A stretch of DNA of 64,000 nt. It comes from Aspergillus flavus (Eukaryota; Ascomycota; Eurotiomycetes; Eurotiales; Aspergillaceae). The translations under genes were made by a program, and so were the position numbers. The first letter of the stretch is position 1, and every line of letters begins with the position of its first letter. The stretch is from the NCBI RefSeq assembly GCF_009017415.1, contig NC_092406.1:496001-560000 (forward strand), given 5' to 3'. This document shows, piece by piece, positions 33,648-45,875 of this stretch. Below the pieces are notes generated by a model. That model did not search any database and was not told the DNA's origin. It saw nothing but the letters and a program-made list of their open reading frames with translations.

Positions 33648-35731
33648 ATGTATCGTTTTTTAAGGAATACGTTATCCCTCAGCTTCATACTAGTTCTGGC
33701 GTTGATACATCTACCGGATGTGCTCTCTTCACCACTAGAGCCGTCGGCTCACTACGACTCGCGAAGCGCCAATACAGTTGAGCATTTCGAGGAGGGCAAG
33801 CTCGGAGCAGTGGCTAGCGAGAGTGCTATTTGCAGTCGTCATGGGACAGAAATGCTGAAGATAGGCGGAAATGCTGCCGACGCCGTAAGTGATAGTGACT
33901 TAGTCTCTTAGTTATATTGACCTGGCTGAGATACAATGCAGTTAGTTGCGACAATATTCTGTGTAGGGGTTGTTGGTGAGATAAATAAAAGTAGCGGTGA
34001 AGATATGTTAACTGACGGGTACCAGGAATGTACCACAGTGGGATCGCTGGAGGAGGGTTTATGTTAGTGAGAGCCCCTAACGGTTCGTACGAATTCATCG
34101 ATTTCCGCGAAACAGCGCCTGCAGCCGCGTTCGAGGAAATGTTCAAGAACAACACCGACGCATCCACATCTGGGGGTTTGGCAAGGTAACAGGCACTCCC
34201 TCAATCAAGCCGAGGAACAGAGGACTAATATGCACCAAGTGGCGTTCCTGGTGAGGTGCGAGGCCTGGAATACCTTCACAAGAAGTATGGCTCTCTCCCA
34301 TGGTCGACCGTCATGCAGCCTGCCATCCAGACAGCCCGTCAAGGTTTCCCGGTTGGTCGTGATCTCGTTCGTTATATGAACTCGGCCGTTGGGGATGGGG
34401 AAGACTTCCTGTCTAAGGATCCGACATGGGCTATTGACTTTGCCCCTAATGGAACTCGTCTCGGTCTTGGAGATACCATCACCCGTAAACGCTACGCAGA
34501 CACGCTGGAGACAATTGCCAACAACGGCCCGGATGCTTTTTATACCGGTCCAATTGCGGAAACCATGATACAGGCGCTGCAAGCTGCGAACGGCACAATG
34601 ACGCTAGAAGACCTACGTAACTACACCATTGCTATCCGAGACACCTCGCAGATTGACTATCGAGGGTATAGAGTTATTGGAACTAGCGCGCCATCCAGCG
34701 GCACTGTCGCCTTGAACATCCTTAAGGTTTTGGATACTTACGACAGCTTCATGGTACCCGACAACGTAAATCTTAGCACGCATCGTTTGGATGAAGCTAT
34801 ACGTTTCGGATATGGACTGGTACGTAGCTGCATCCCTTTATATTGACCCCAACACCTAGCTAACTCGATATCAAGAGAACCGAACTAGGTGATCCGTACT
34901 TCCTCGAAGGATTAGATGAATACCAGAAAGATATGCTGGAACAGTCGACTATTGATGAGATTCGTGGGAAAATTTCCGACTTGCACACACAGAACGTGTC
35001 TGCTTATGATCCTAAAGGCCTCGAGAGCCTTGACACGTAAGCGCACACTCGCTAATTCTCATTTACCGGTTGTACTAACCGATTCAGCCCCGGAACGTCG
35101 CATATCGCTGCTGTTGATCATACTGGACTTACTATTTCCACTATCACAACCATCAACTTGCTTTTCGGCAGTAAAGTCATGGTGCCAGAGACGGGAATAA
35201 TTATGAACAATGAAATGGATGGTTGGTTATCTCCCAGAAAGCCTCTGCTCCAGCCCTGAACCTACTTGCTGATACGATTCAGACTTCTCAACACCCGGCT
35301 CGTCCAACGCATTTGGATACGTCCCATCGGAGGCGAACTTCATTCGACCCGGGAAGCGACCTCTGTCTTCTATTACTCCAACCATTGTGACGCATCAGAA
35401 TGGATCTGTCTTCTTCGTTGCAGGTTCGGCTGGGGGTAGTCGAATCATTACAGCGACTGTACAGAACATCATCCATGCTGTCGATGAGGGCTTGTCGGCA
35501 GCCGAGGCTTTGGCTAGACCACGTCTTCACGATCAATTGATCCCCAATCAGGTCAGATTCGAGTATGCCTACAACAATGAGACGGTTGCTTTCATGAAAT
35601 CTCTAGGTCACAATGTGACCTGGGTCGCTCCAGGAGACAGCACTGCGCAAGCAATCCGGGTACTACCGAACGGAACGTTCGATGCCGCTGGGGAGCCTAG
35701 GCAGCTTGACTCTGGTGGTTTCGCGGTCTGA
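33648..35731 (+). CDS. Secreted gamma-glutamyltransferase (gamma-glutamyltranspeptidase)
   Basis: Exons 33648-33884, 33942-33975, 34026-34185, 34240-34819, 34876-35036, 35088-35221 and 35283-35731 (1755 nt, 584 residues). A signal peptide ([19 protein letters not shown]) precedes the large-subunit blocks [65 protein letters not shown] and [16 protein letters not shown]. Autocleavage should occur before the Thr of [10 protein letters not shown] (codon 35095-35097), which becomes the N-terminal nucleophile of the small subunit. [17 protein letters not shown] and GSAGGSRI follow. The enzyme transfers or hydrolyses the gamma-glutamyl group of glutathione and its conjugates outside the plasma membrane. 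Six introns, one flanked by a 34-nt exon. Confidence 0.94.
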
Positions 35732-36666
35732 GGACTACTTTCTAGCTGCAGCTATGCAGTCCACGGGCTATCTGCCATCACGGTCACAATGATAGATCAA
35801 ACCTATTTTTTGACATATTTCGAGCATCGACAAACTTATATGGGAACTTGGAAAGACATCTGAAGATATAGAAAGAAGGCTCATCGATTGCGAATGCATA
35901 TACAAAGAGAAATCTTGTGGATATGCTTGACTACGCCGACTCTCCGCCGGTCCTAAGCTTGTCACTTCTTCGCTGATGTGACCATATATAATTTACAGAT
36001 ACAGTAAAACGAGTGTTGAAATAATATGTACTCCGGCTATATTTGTGTAGGGTACAAGAATGAATTGTTATATGACTGGGAGACGGAATTTTGGCCAATG
36101 GCGATTGAACAAATAAGTCTACATGTTTACCGGACGATTACTTGACAATGATAACATGAACGACTTATAACTCATCCTTGGCTACCACTTAAGGTTATGA
36201 TTAATATCCAATTGGTCCGTGCGCGTTCACCGCGTCTCGCGTCCACACATTTCCTATCAGTGATGCTGCATTCATCCAGCTCTAGCTTTCCCTTCCTAGG
36301 GAAGTAACGACCTAGAATATTGGCTTACGCGCACTCAATTACCAATCTGTCAAACATTCTACTTCGCCGATTTCACAACTAATATCATTTGTGTTTCCTC
36401 CGCCAATCCACTTACATCTCTCGGCCCTACATCTTCTCGGCCCGGGATCATGGTGGAGCTCTAGCTGGCGCATAGGAGCGAGGGTTTGCAACATTGGGCT
36501 ATGACAATTCCACCCCCCAAGCAGTGAATACACCCACTGAACCATTCATCGAAAGCGAACCCCACTAACACCACAACGATTGTGTTAGCCGTTTGACCAA
36601 CGCCACCCTTTCCTCTATCCTGAACATGCCCGGCCCTAGTACACCGTCCTACCACCACTCGACCGG
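35732..36666. other. Intergenic
   Basis: This holds the 3' flank of the gamma-glutamyltransferase gene and the promoter of the glycosylase gene. The last 250 nt are pyrimidine-rich. No gene is seen. Confidence 0.5.
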
Positions 36667-39614
36667 ATGAATAGCATAATCAAGCGAGTCGTCTCCCTGT
36701 TCTCTAGCCAAGAGCCTCAAAGCGACATCCCTCCTCCTTCAGCGGAGCGCAAAAAGACGCCCGATCAGTCCCCGGTCATGAATGACCCCAAGCCTGTCTC
36801 CGTCGTTGTCTCTCCTCCCGCCTTCGATCTCGATTCCTATGAATCCTTTGACGAGGATTACTTCCGCCGAACGGTTGATGAGATTCTATCCGATCAGGCT
36901 AGTTTTGAGAATAGCTTTGATGCGTACTCCGGCACTAAGATGATGGATGGGACCTGTGAGAGGAGGGCTAGCATGGCGAGAGACTCTGGCCTTGGGAGCT
37001 CGGGGCATAAGGCGTCGCCTTACTTTCCAAGTAAGGTGGCTAAGAAGAGACCTGTGGCGCATAGGGTTATTCAAAAAATGGAGAGCACGGAAGATGAAGA
37101 TGACTCTGAGGAGTGTCAGAGTGGGAACAAAGTGGTCAGACGGGAGGATCCTGCGGATTCTGTCGTTAAGATTAAGCTAGAGCAACTTGAGAAACGCAGG
37201 CTTGGGGATGTGGGTATTTATGCTCCGGATAATGAGGTCGGGTCTGCTGCTCGGGCTTCTTCTGTAATTGATGTCGATGCCTGCGACGATGAGGATTTTG
37301 AGGAAGTCTCAGAGGAGAGATTTGTTTTCGCTTCTGTTTCGGAGGAGGAACACGATCGTCTTGTGAGATTCCTTGTTGAACATCCTTTCATGCGCGAAGG
37401 CGCGTATCCAGTTAAACGATCTGTGCGGCGCAGGTTCATAAGTGATGTGCGACGGGAGGCTTCCTACTCTGGCATGGATGAAGGTGCCCTGGGTGTGCTT
37501 ACAAAATGGATCAAGAAGACGTATCTCGAAGTTTGTATGGTTGCCGACGCTGACAAGGAAGGGTCGGAGTTTGGTGATGAGATTGATGACGAGAACGTGC
37601 TTGAGCATCGGTCACGAAGCAAGTCGAAGAAAGACCGAAAGAGGAAGAGGACTAGTATTGACCAGGCAAGGGAAAAGACAAAAACAAAGAAGACGAAGAC
37701 AAAGAAATCTGACATTTCGATGGTCCCTAGCAAACAAGACGTGCGAGAAGTCATAAATATTGATAGCGACGATTCTGCGATTGCGATCTCTAAGTCCCCT
37801 TCCACGGATATCCAAGTTCTGGAAAAGGCCCCAGTTCCCCAGCCCGATCTCCAACGTACGCCTACCTCTCATCACATCCACCCTGAGAATGCAAAACATG
37901 GAAGAGTGGTAATTGAACATGCTACTCCCAAAGCACCAACTACCCCTTCAAGCCACAGAGGTAATGAGCGGAGCATCTCTAGCAAGGAGTCGTCGTTGCC
38001 AATGCCTCGATATCATAATTCCACCTCTAAGAATGATGTCAACAGCAACAAGAGAAATCAACCAGCTTCTCAAGAGGACAATGCGCGGAAGGAATCGTCC
38101 AAAAAGCGCACCGTTTCTTCTGCAGACCTCCCAAGTTCTCATTCAAAAGATGAACTACAAAAAATCGCTGAAAACCGCAAAAAGAGAAAGAAGAAGAAGA
38201 AGAAGAGGTGCGATGACAAAAATAAAAGGCGACTTGACCGTCAAGAAAAAAGAAGATCTGAAAAGTCGGAGACGATACCTGAGAGTAACCGGCTTTCCCG
38301 AAAAGGTGACCAACAGGCCACTCATATCGCAGGCCCAATATCACAGGAGCACCCAGCAAAGAGCATTTCATTGCCGCGCAAGGCAGTGTCCATGGATGAC
38401 CCATTTTGGGATATGGATTTTTAAACCCCGATGATTCGCAAGGATTGACCACCTGCGCTGAGGTGAGGTCGAAATATTTTAGCCTATCATTAAGGCAGAG
38501 TAAGGGAGGGAGAACTTGTGCTCTCAGGAGTAACACACAGTTGCCTAAACATTCGATACCTGAAGAGACCCTCCTTATATTGAAGGATTTGGGGCTGCCA
38601 CCCGACTTTCTCTCGTCAGGGTCTGATTTGAGTGACATACCTGATGATACCGGTTCTATCAATGACAACCCTTTCCTGTCCCATCCCACACTACGTATAT
38701 CGCCCCCAAGAGATCACATCGTGGAGAGCTTCACAGAGTCTCCTAGAACCCCAGTCCATGGCGCGTCTCCGGTTAAATCTTGCGTCAATCCTGCAAAACC
38801 AGCACTTGCCAGGCCCGCTAAAGTATCGCCCTACTTCCCCCAGCCACTTGTGGACCCTGAATCGTGCATACCCTTTCCTCCTATTGATGCTGACTCTTTT
38901 GGGTTGGTCCAAGAGCAGCTTGCACATGATCCGTTCCGTCTGCTTATCGCGACTATATTTCTTAACAGAACTCGAGGAGGGGTTGCTCTTCCCGTCTTGT
39001 TCAAGGTCTTTGAGCGATTCCCTACTGTCGAAGCAATGGCTACAGCGGACGTATGTGACTTTGTGGATATGATACACTGTCTTGGGTTCCAGAATCAGCG
39101 GACAAGGAAGTGTATTAGTTTAGCGCAGACCTGGATGTCTCACCCACCGAAAAAAGATGAAAGATACCGCAAACTTCACTACCCCTGCAAATTAGACGGA
39201 CGGGATGTCCGACCACAAGAGTGCATTGATGATACAGACCCGCGCGTGGCCTGGGAAGTCGCACATCTACCCGGGGTGGGGGCTTATTCTCTGGATAGCT
39301 GGCGAATCTTCTGCCGAGATGAGTTGCGAGGCCTAGCTAAAGATTGGAAAGGGTCTGGTGCAGCTACGGCCGACTTTGTTCCGGAGTGGAAATCAGTTCT
39401 GCCACATGATAAAGAGCTGCGGGCATATCTGACCTGGATGTGGCTTAAAGAAGGTTGGGTATGGGATCGTCAGACAGGGCTTAAAACTCGAGCTAGTGAG
39501 AAGATGATGCGAGCTGCACGTCGCGGCGGAGTGGCCCTTGAAGAGAATGGGAATTGGATACTGGAGACATCGCCAGTGAAGAAAGCTACGAATGGTCTGA
39601 CTACGTTGGATTAG
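36667..39614 (+). CDS. MBD4-like thymine/5mC-mismatch DNA glycosylase (HhH-GPD), split by an apparent -1 frameshift
   Basis: Two frames make up this gene. The N-terminal frame (36667-38424, 585 codons) is disordered and basic, with SPYFPSK, many Ser/Lys clusters and the end MDDPFWDMDF. The second frame (open 38400-39614) carries the catalytic HhH-GPD domain of MBD4/DEMETER-related mono-functional glycosylases: DPFRLLIATIFLNRTRGG, LGFQNQRTRKCISLAQTW, LHYPCKLDGRD and the hairpin-Gly-Asp LPGVGAYSLDSWRIFCRDEL (catalytic Asp codon 39294-39296). The second frame has no ATG before 39036, inside the domain, so it cannot start alone. Reading back one base in the T5 run at 38418-38422 joins MDF to LNPDDSQGLTTCAE in frame. 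A 78-nt in-phase intron (38463-38540, GTGAGG..CACACAG) probably follows. The enzyme should remove T or U mispaired with G. Identity of the catalytic half is strong; the joining mechanism is open. Confidence 0.8.
38418..38424 (+). other. Frameshift site (T5 run followed by in-frame stop)
   Basis: The sequence GATTTTTAAAC reads GAT TTT TAA in the upstream frame. A one-base step back on the T run gives TTT TTA AAC and enters the catalytic frame. It could be a lost T in a homopolymer (mutation or assembly error), -1 slippage at a stop, or an unrecognised splice. Confidence 0.6.
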
Positions 39615-40663
39615 GCATTGGCGGATTGCATGGATATGGAGTCGGTTGACAGGTTGGATGGATATTATTGTGATCGTTGTTTCAGGCAAGACCTTATTCG
39701 GATTTAAAATATGATACCCTTAATTGCCTATGTGGATAAATAGTTCAAGAAGTGTAGCTACAAACTCAGCACCATTTGTTGTCTCGTTGCAGCCTAAGGC
39801 AAGAGTCCATATGCCTTAGGCACTAGGATAGCATCTCCAGAAATATCGACCAGGCAACTTTCTCGACATCCTTTGAGATTGGATACTCCCTTTCCCCAGC
39901 ACAACTGTTCTTCTAAGCTTGATGCCCTCATTAGACTAAGATCAATTGCCTTCTCCCACTTACTAGTTCCCGTCAATTGATTGACTCGTCTTTGGGCTTC
40001 CATGCAGCAGGCCCACCACGTCAGACTCACTAAAGACGAGCCAGCCCTGCGGGGAAGTCCAACCTCTTACTCTTCACCGCAAAAGTAAGGCCGGTCTTTC
40101 CCAGTTCTTTCTTCATGCACCGTTCCTGATTGTCTTCTCGATCTTTCTCGATCCTCTTGTGCGACCTAGCCTTATCTATCATTCATTCACTTACTCGATT
40201 CTTATTTCTTTTTTTAGATCGTCTTCGCGACGGGATGTCGCATGCCCCTCGACCGGTTTTTTCCTGGAGTGACTCAAACGCCGTGTGATTGGCATTCGAC
40301 CAGTGAGACGCGCATTCCTGGACGCACTCTTAAGCGCCAGACGAGACTACCTCCTACTAGAGTGTTACTGCCTACATAACACAGCCTATTGATCGGCTTC
40401 GGATCAGTCAATCACCTGAGCGATCGCCAACCTTCCGCTGTGACACACTTCCGAGAGGCCTTCAGAGAGTTAGCTTCTCAGCCTCTTATTCCTTCTATTT
40501 TGATTTAATCTACGAGGTAACTAGACGATTAGTGGGGAAGAAAGACTGCAGGGGGAGAAAAGTGGTTCGATTTTAAAAAAGAAAATCACAACGACACTAC
40601 TTGTGCCTTTCCACCAATTCCCTTCTCCCCCTCCACCTCAGTCGAGCCCATTTATCCCACGTC
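39615..40663. other. Intergenic, long probable leader
   Basis: No gene is seen. The 450 bases before 40664 are C/T-rich (for example TTCTTATTTCTTTTTTTAG near 40199), consistent with a promoter and long 5' leader of the downstream gene. Confidence 0.5.
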
Positions 40664-43237
40664 ATGTTTCTACCCATAAGGCTAAATGACCGAGATCGCG
40701 ACAGGGACCGAGAGCGAAAAGTGTCGTCATCCTCCGCCGTCTCTTCCAAAACAAAATCCAAACCTCGCTCGTCCCACGGTCGGCCCAACCGCTCTTCAAC
40801 CAAGGAACACGATCGAGACGCCCCGACGGGCCGCTCCTCGACCCCTACGACCTCCAGCTCCCAGCAACAGCGTCGGTCCTCCATGCCGGGCGTCGACAGT
40901 GCCAGCCGTCCTGTCACGGCTTCCTTCCTCGAGTCGAGGACCAGCTTGCCGTATCCTACTTTCTCCAAAGCCCATAGTCGAGAATCTGTGGTCCAACCGG
41001 ACCTTCCTACCCCAGACCCGACCGATCTAACCGAAGAAAATAAAGACGGAGGGAAGCGACATAGCCAACACCGCACCGATAACCATCATGCACCGCCTAG
41101 CCCACCGCTGACTAGTGTCGATCAGAACTCACGCAAAGGAAGCACGGTCGGAGACAAAGAAGATAAAGAGAAACCGAAAGATGGGAAGGCCAAGATTCGG
41201 ATCAGAGCCGAATCGACCAGGTCGTCGTCAAGTCTGCGGTCCAAAAGGGATGATGAGTCTAAGACAAGTAAGACTATGCGTGCAGACACTCCATCCTCCA
41301 GAACAAAACGGTCTAGCCACGATAAGGACATTCCCGCCCGGACGGCGAGTCGCAACTCTACGAAATCGAAGATTGTCGAAGAAGCCGCACTGCCCAAACG
41401 ATCCTCTTCCAGTCGTGCTGCTCCGGTAGTGTCACCCCCTCGATCCCCCGCGACCGTTCGCGACATCGGCTCGGAATCGGCAAACGGGTCAGATGCGACT
41501 ATTGCTGCACAACAACAGTCGTCTTCTCGCAAGCCGAAGAGTCCAGAGAAACCGCCTTCTCGAAACCAGACACGGTCGTCTATGTCCCAGAGGCCCAGTA
41601 GTCGCACATCGGCCGACTTCGCGTTTGAGTATGGTCGCTCTCCCACGTCGAACTCAGCCTACGGCGCCCCTCCCCCGCCTCCTCCCCCGCCAGAAGTGCC
41701 TGTTACAATCCCTAGAGTTGACTACCTGCTGCAGAACGGTGGCCTTGACCATCGAGTACCGAAGGCTCTCCTACTCGCCGCAGGTACTCCGGATCAACCG
41801 CCTTATCAACCTTTCCAGCCTCAGCTTGCAGCATCCAAGATCTTTGACCCATTCAGCCGTATACTCGAGGATTATCACAAAGTGATGGCTAAGAATGGTT
41901 CGCTGGCCGTTGCGACAGGATATCGATCGGTCGCACGTCGCCTTCTTGACCGACTTGAGGCTGTCTTTGCCCGTGACATCTCGTCAGAATCATGCAATTG
42001 CTTGATGTGTGTTCATGAGGGGCTCGAGCCTGAAGAGCATCCGTCAGGGGTCAGCTGGGGTGAGGTGCTGGAGTTGGTGTCTGGCCGCCAAGACCTACCC
42101 AACTGGCCCCCCTTCATGCTATCACTGTCAGTTAACGATGCGGAGCTGTCGGGTGATGAACACATTCCCATGCAGAAGATGGACATCGACATTCCAGAGG
42201 AATACCGAGAGCATTTCATGCGGCAGTCGCGCAAGACAAAAGTGACCGTAGACAAATGGCTTAGTGAGCAAGTTAGCCAGGCCACCAACGCACCAGATGA
42301 GGTGGATGATGAGACCCTCACCTTCGCCATCCTGACACACCTTGGGCCCGAACAACGTCCTTTATTTCGTGCGCTGCTGGGAATCCCGGCTAGCTCTCCG
42401 ACACCTCAGCCAGATGGAAAGCGTCCGCCTCGGCCTTCAGCACTGATATCATCATCTCTAGCTATACAACGTCTCTATCGACTGCCATCCCCACCTCGGG
42501 ACCCGGAGACTGCCATCTACATGTTGAACCATCCTGAACTCCACCATGTACTTGCGACACTCGCGGCTATTAGTGATGACGAATGGGATATTCTGATTTC
42601 AGGTCGCTTTGATGGATTTCTTCGCAGTGGTGCAGAGGATTCCTTTGCAGGGTCCACTCCGCAACGATGGAGCAGCAGCCGATCGAATACTCCTTTCACC
42701 ACAGGAGGCATTTCTCGAGGTCCGACGCCCAGCCAAATGGATCCCAATTCCCGACCAGCCAGTCAGCCGTATGGCAGGGTTGCATCGCCAGCGAACTTTG
42801 GCGGCCCCATCGCCTTGGATGAGGAGATGGAAATTGCAGCCTTAGCAGAGATCGAGCGTGACATCTATCTCGGGATGGAAGCTCTAGAAGACGCCTTCGA
42901 AGCACTCCACTGCAAGGCTGAGGTCGTCCGTCGAGCCCTTCGCGAGCGCGGTGCCGGCTTGTCCGTGGCCAACCAGCAACGCCGCGGGTCATATGTCGAG
43001 GCTCGTCTGGGCACTCCAGCATCAGGACTCGGCACATGGGAAGACAGCACCGAAGACGACGGCTTGGACGATGACCGGTCCCTAGCCCCCGACGACTCGG
43101 CCAGCAACATCAGCTCCAACCGCAGACGACGACCCAAGCGCCGCACTGAACGACGGACCCCAGCGCCAGTGGAAGAGGAAGACGAAGAACAAGACACATA
43201 CGACAGCCGACGAGATCGAGGCTCCAAACGGAGATAA
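40664..43237 (+). CDS. Unidentified Ser/Arg/Pro-rich protein with conserved core
   Basis: An uninterrupted frame of 857 residues from ATG 40664; the frame upstream has no earlier ATG. The first about 350 residues are low-complexity, basic and Ser-rich (DRDRDRERK, many SSS/SRS and KSK clusters), ending with a poly-Pro stretch (GAPPPPPPPPEVP). A more ordered part follows: IPRVDYLLQNGGLDHRVPKA, FDPFSRILEDYHKVMAKNG, YRSVARRLLDRLEAVFARD, CNCLMCVHEG (a CxC..C cluster), then VDKWLSEQVSQ and HVLATLAAISDDEWDILISG. Later EEMEIAALAEIERDIYLGME leads into a helical, coiled-coil-like segment. The C-terminus is basic/acidic (RRRRPKRRTERR, EEEDEEQD). It looks nuclear. I do not recognise the family; the ordered core suggests conservation among related fungi. 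Confidence 0.8.
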   Translation: MFLPIRLNDRDRDRDRERKVSSSSAVSSKTKSKPRSSHGRPNRSSTKEHDRDAPTGRSSTPTTSSSQQQRRSSMPGVDSASRPVTASFLESRTSLPYPTFSKAHSRESVVQPDLPTPDPTDLTEENKDGGKRHSQHRTDNHHAPPSPPLTSVDQNSRKGSTVGDKEDKEKPKDGKAKIRIRAESTRSSSSLRSKRDDESKTSKTMRADTPSSRTKRSSHDKDIPARTASRNSTKSKIVEEAALPKRSSSSRAAPVVSPPRSPATVRDIGSESANGSDATIAAQQQSSSRKPKSPEKPPSRNQTRSSMSQRPSSRTSADFAFEYGRSPTSNSAYGAPPPPPPPPEVPVTIPRVDYLLQNGGLDHRVPKALLLAAGTPDQPPYQPFQPQLAASKIFDPFSRILEDYHKVMAKNGSLAVATGYRSVARRLLDRLEAVFARDISSESCNCLMCVHEGLEPEEHPSGVSWGEVLELVSGRQDLPNWPPFMLSLSVNDAELSGDEHIPMQKMDIDIPEEYREHFMRQSRKTKVTVDKWLSEQVSQATNAPDEVDDETLTFAILTHLGPEQRPLFRALLGIPASSPTPQPDGKRPPRPSALISSSLAIQRLYRLPSPPRDPETAIYMLNHPELHHVLATLAAISDDEWDILISGRFDGFLRSGAEDSFAGSTPQRWSSSRSNTPFTTGGISRGPTPSQMDPNSRPASQPYGRVASPANFGGPIALDEEMEIAALAEIERDIYLGMEALEDAFEALHCKAEVVRRALRERGAGLSVANQQRRGSYVEARLGTPASGLGTWEDSTEDDGLDDDRSLAPDDSASNISSNRRRRPKRRTERRTPAPVEEEDEEQDTYDSRRDRGSKRR

Positions 43238-45866
43238 CCTTGAACCAGGAAAAAAAAGACAAAACCACCTCACTTTCTATTTTGGACCTCACCCATAATC
43301 TTGTTACAAACCCATTGCATGCTCTTTTCAATCTTTATTCAGATACTCCAGCGTTACGACCTTGATGAGCAATAGTTGAGCCACGAATCCACGAAACGTG
43401 ATGAAATGAATTGAACCCCAGCTCATGAGAATCCCTTGATACTATTGAATGACTACGTGTGCAAGTCGCAGTACAGCTCCATTCGGTGTATGTATGTACA
43501 AAATTGGTACAGATTGACATGATTCTTAATGCTACTGTATTCTACTTTACCCTTCCATCACCGGCGCATATTATTAGCACTAGCACCTAGCAAAGATAGA
43601 CTATCTTCAGGAGAACAGCAATCAATAGACCAACCAACACAACACAACATTCCCAAACTTGAGATACACATCACATCGCACATCACAATTAAAGCACCAG
43701 GAGTTCAAGTCATTTCCCCGAGACATCTCCTTTAGCACACGATAGTATACCACAACTTATCCACTCGCTCCCAAATCCCAGTCATCCAGTTCCCACAAGA
43801 TGCAGTACCTCCTCACCCGATGCCAAGTACAAACAAAGAAAAAAAGACCCCATATTCCAATACAGGCAGGTCAATTCAGATAACCTACATTACAACATAC
43901 TCCGCATCAAGCCCCAAACCCAAACCCAACAAAATCAACAGAAACCCAAGAAACAAGAATCAAAGCACGTTCCCGAATGTGGCCCCTTGATTAAGCAAAT
44001 TCCAAATCTCCCATAATTCCATGTCCCCACCTACCTACAACACATGGACTACACGCTAAACTGAAGGAGTAAGGAGTATCCATTATTGTTGTTCTGCAGA
44101 GTTGGAGAAGTAGACGATCCGTCGATTAGATTGTCTATCATTATCAGGATTTTCCTCGACTCCAAAATGAGTTCCACAAGAGGAAGAAATTTGGATAGAA
44201 GGTGTTGGGGTCTAGACTACGGATTTCGCTGGATTACGGGCTATCATGCGTTTAGAGTGGATGCCTCGGTTAATTGGGCTAAAAGGGTATGAGTCTTTTT
44301 TTTTTTTTTTCCTTCTCCCTCTCAGATGTGTTTTTGATCCTCCTTGTAGGAATAGTTTTTTGAGTGGATGGTGCCAAGACGGGATGAGTCCTTTTCTTTC
44401 TCAAGTGTATGTCGTTGTTGGGTGAGTAAGGATTGTGATTGGTAGGTTTGTTGGGCATAGGGTAGTATTCTGAGAGGCAGGAAGAAAATAGTTTCTTGGA
44501 AGAAATGGTCTAGCAGGTCCGCGCCGTCAGGCTAAACTGTTTATTGTCTCAATCAGGAGACGCGTGCCTGAGGCTCTTCTGGGGTATGATATATTTAGCT
44601 TTGGACTATTGGAGTTACTATCAGGGTTGCATTGTGCATAGGGTTTTGTATCATTTGTGGATGTTTTGGTTTTGTTAGTAATCTTTAAGCATTCTATGCA
44701 GTTTAGCTGGTTGATATGCGAAAAGGAGTTTGTTGACCGTCTGGGTACCTTGCTTTTAAATCTTTTCCCTTTTCTTTTGCTTGGGTTTCCCCTTCGCTAC
44801 CTGATATTGTTCATTGCGCTTGCGATATTTGCCGTCTGGAACCATGGTTCGTGGGCCAACTGGAACTGAACCAGAAAGGTCTTTACGGCAGGAGAGCTGA
44901 AGATTTTACAAGTACCGCGCGCTATAACCGGGTTTCTACCCGCACCCGTCATTATACTGTGATACTAGATATCGGTAAATTTGTCTTTCATCATAGATTC
45001 GGACCTCAATATTGAGAGCGTACAACTTCTGGTCATCAGGCACAGTCTCGGGTTTAGATGTAGTAGAATATCGGTAGGGAAGATCCCGAGATGTTGAGAT
45101 GATTAGATAGGGGGTGCCAGATTTGGAAGTTTATCTCGTCGTTCAAGTGGGTTGTTGAGTGTGAACCATCGAACTACAAAGTAGGGAATTTTTCCCACTG
45201 TGGAGATCTGAACCAGAGTTTTGTCAACCCAATCAAAATCAATGCAAGTCAATAGAGAGTAGTGGATATACTGTGTAGAAGTGCACGTGCAAGACATCGA
45301 GAAGGATCTCGGAAGGATGAGCAGGAAATCCGATGGATCTGTTCATAATATCAAAGGAATGTTAACAATCATCAGCGAACGATCCCTGCGCTGATCGGTC
45401 GCTGGATGGTGGGTTTCAGTGGACGCCTGCACGAAGACCCATCGAGAAAATCACCAACGGGCGGCTGCAGACCTTGTTCATCGCGGGTCAAAAGGTATTA
45501 TTACACAGTCACACCCATGGGAGAGTTCTCAACCGTAGAGACACGGGCACAAGTATGCGCAATGCTGATGCAGACCGCAGGTCGTGAGTGGGGTATCGGC
45601 AGAAGACTTTCTTCTCCCATGGCTATGAATATGGATTCGTGGAGATGACATGACACATACACAGAGACTTTGTACCAATCATCTGGAACCTCTTCCCGGT
45701 GGAAGTCCATGGAATGGATTCCGATTGTTTGGGACCGGAAGAGATCGAGGGGTAAAATTGAGGCACGCCAAGACTGGACGGACCCATGGACGGATGCTCA
45801 GGGGCTGGAACTAAAGCTTACTAGAAGCGCAATAATTCCCTCAAAGCTAGGGTATGTCGGGTCACG

Positions 45867-45875
45867 TACGGAGTA
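45867..45875 (+). repeat. TACGGAGTA nonamer, copy 3
   Basis: Exact copy within CGTACGGAGTACG, about 80 bp upstream of a TATATATAAGG box. Confidence 0.7.

Noticed and set aside
44657..44869. Hydrophobic 70-codon frame
   Set aside because: No ATG at its start, T-rich composition explains the Leu/Phe content, and no neighbour or leader supports it.
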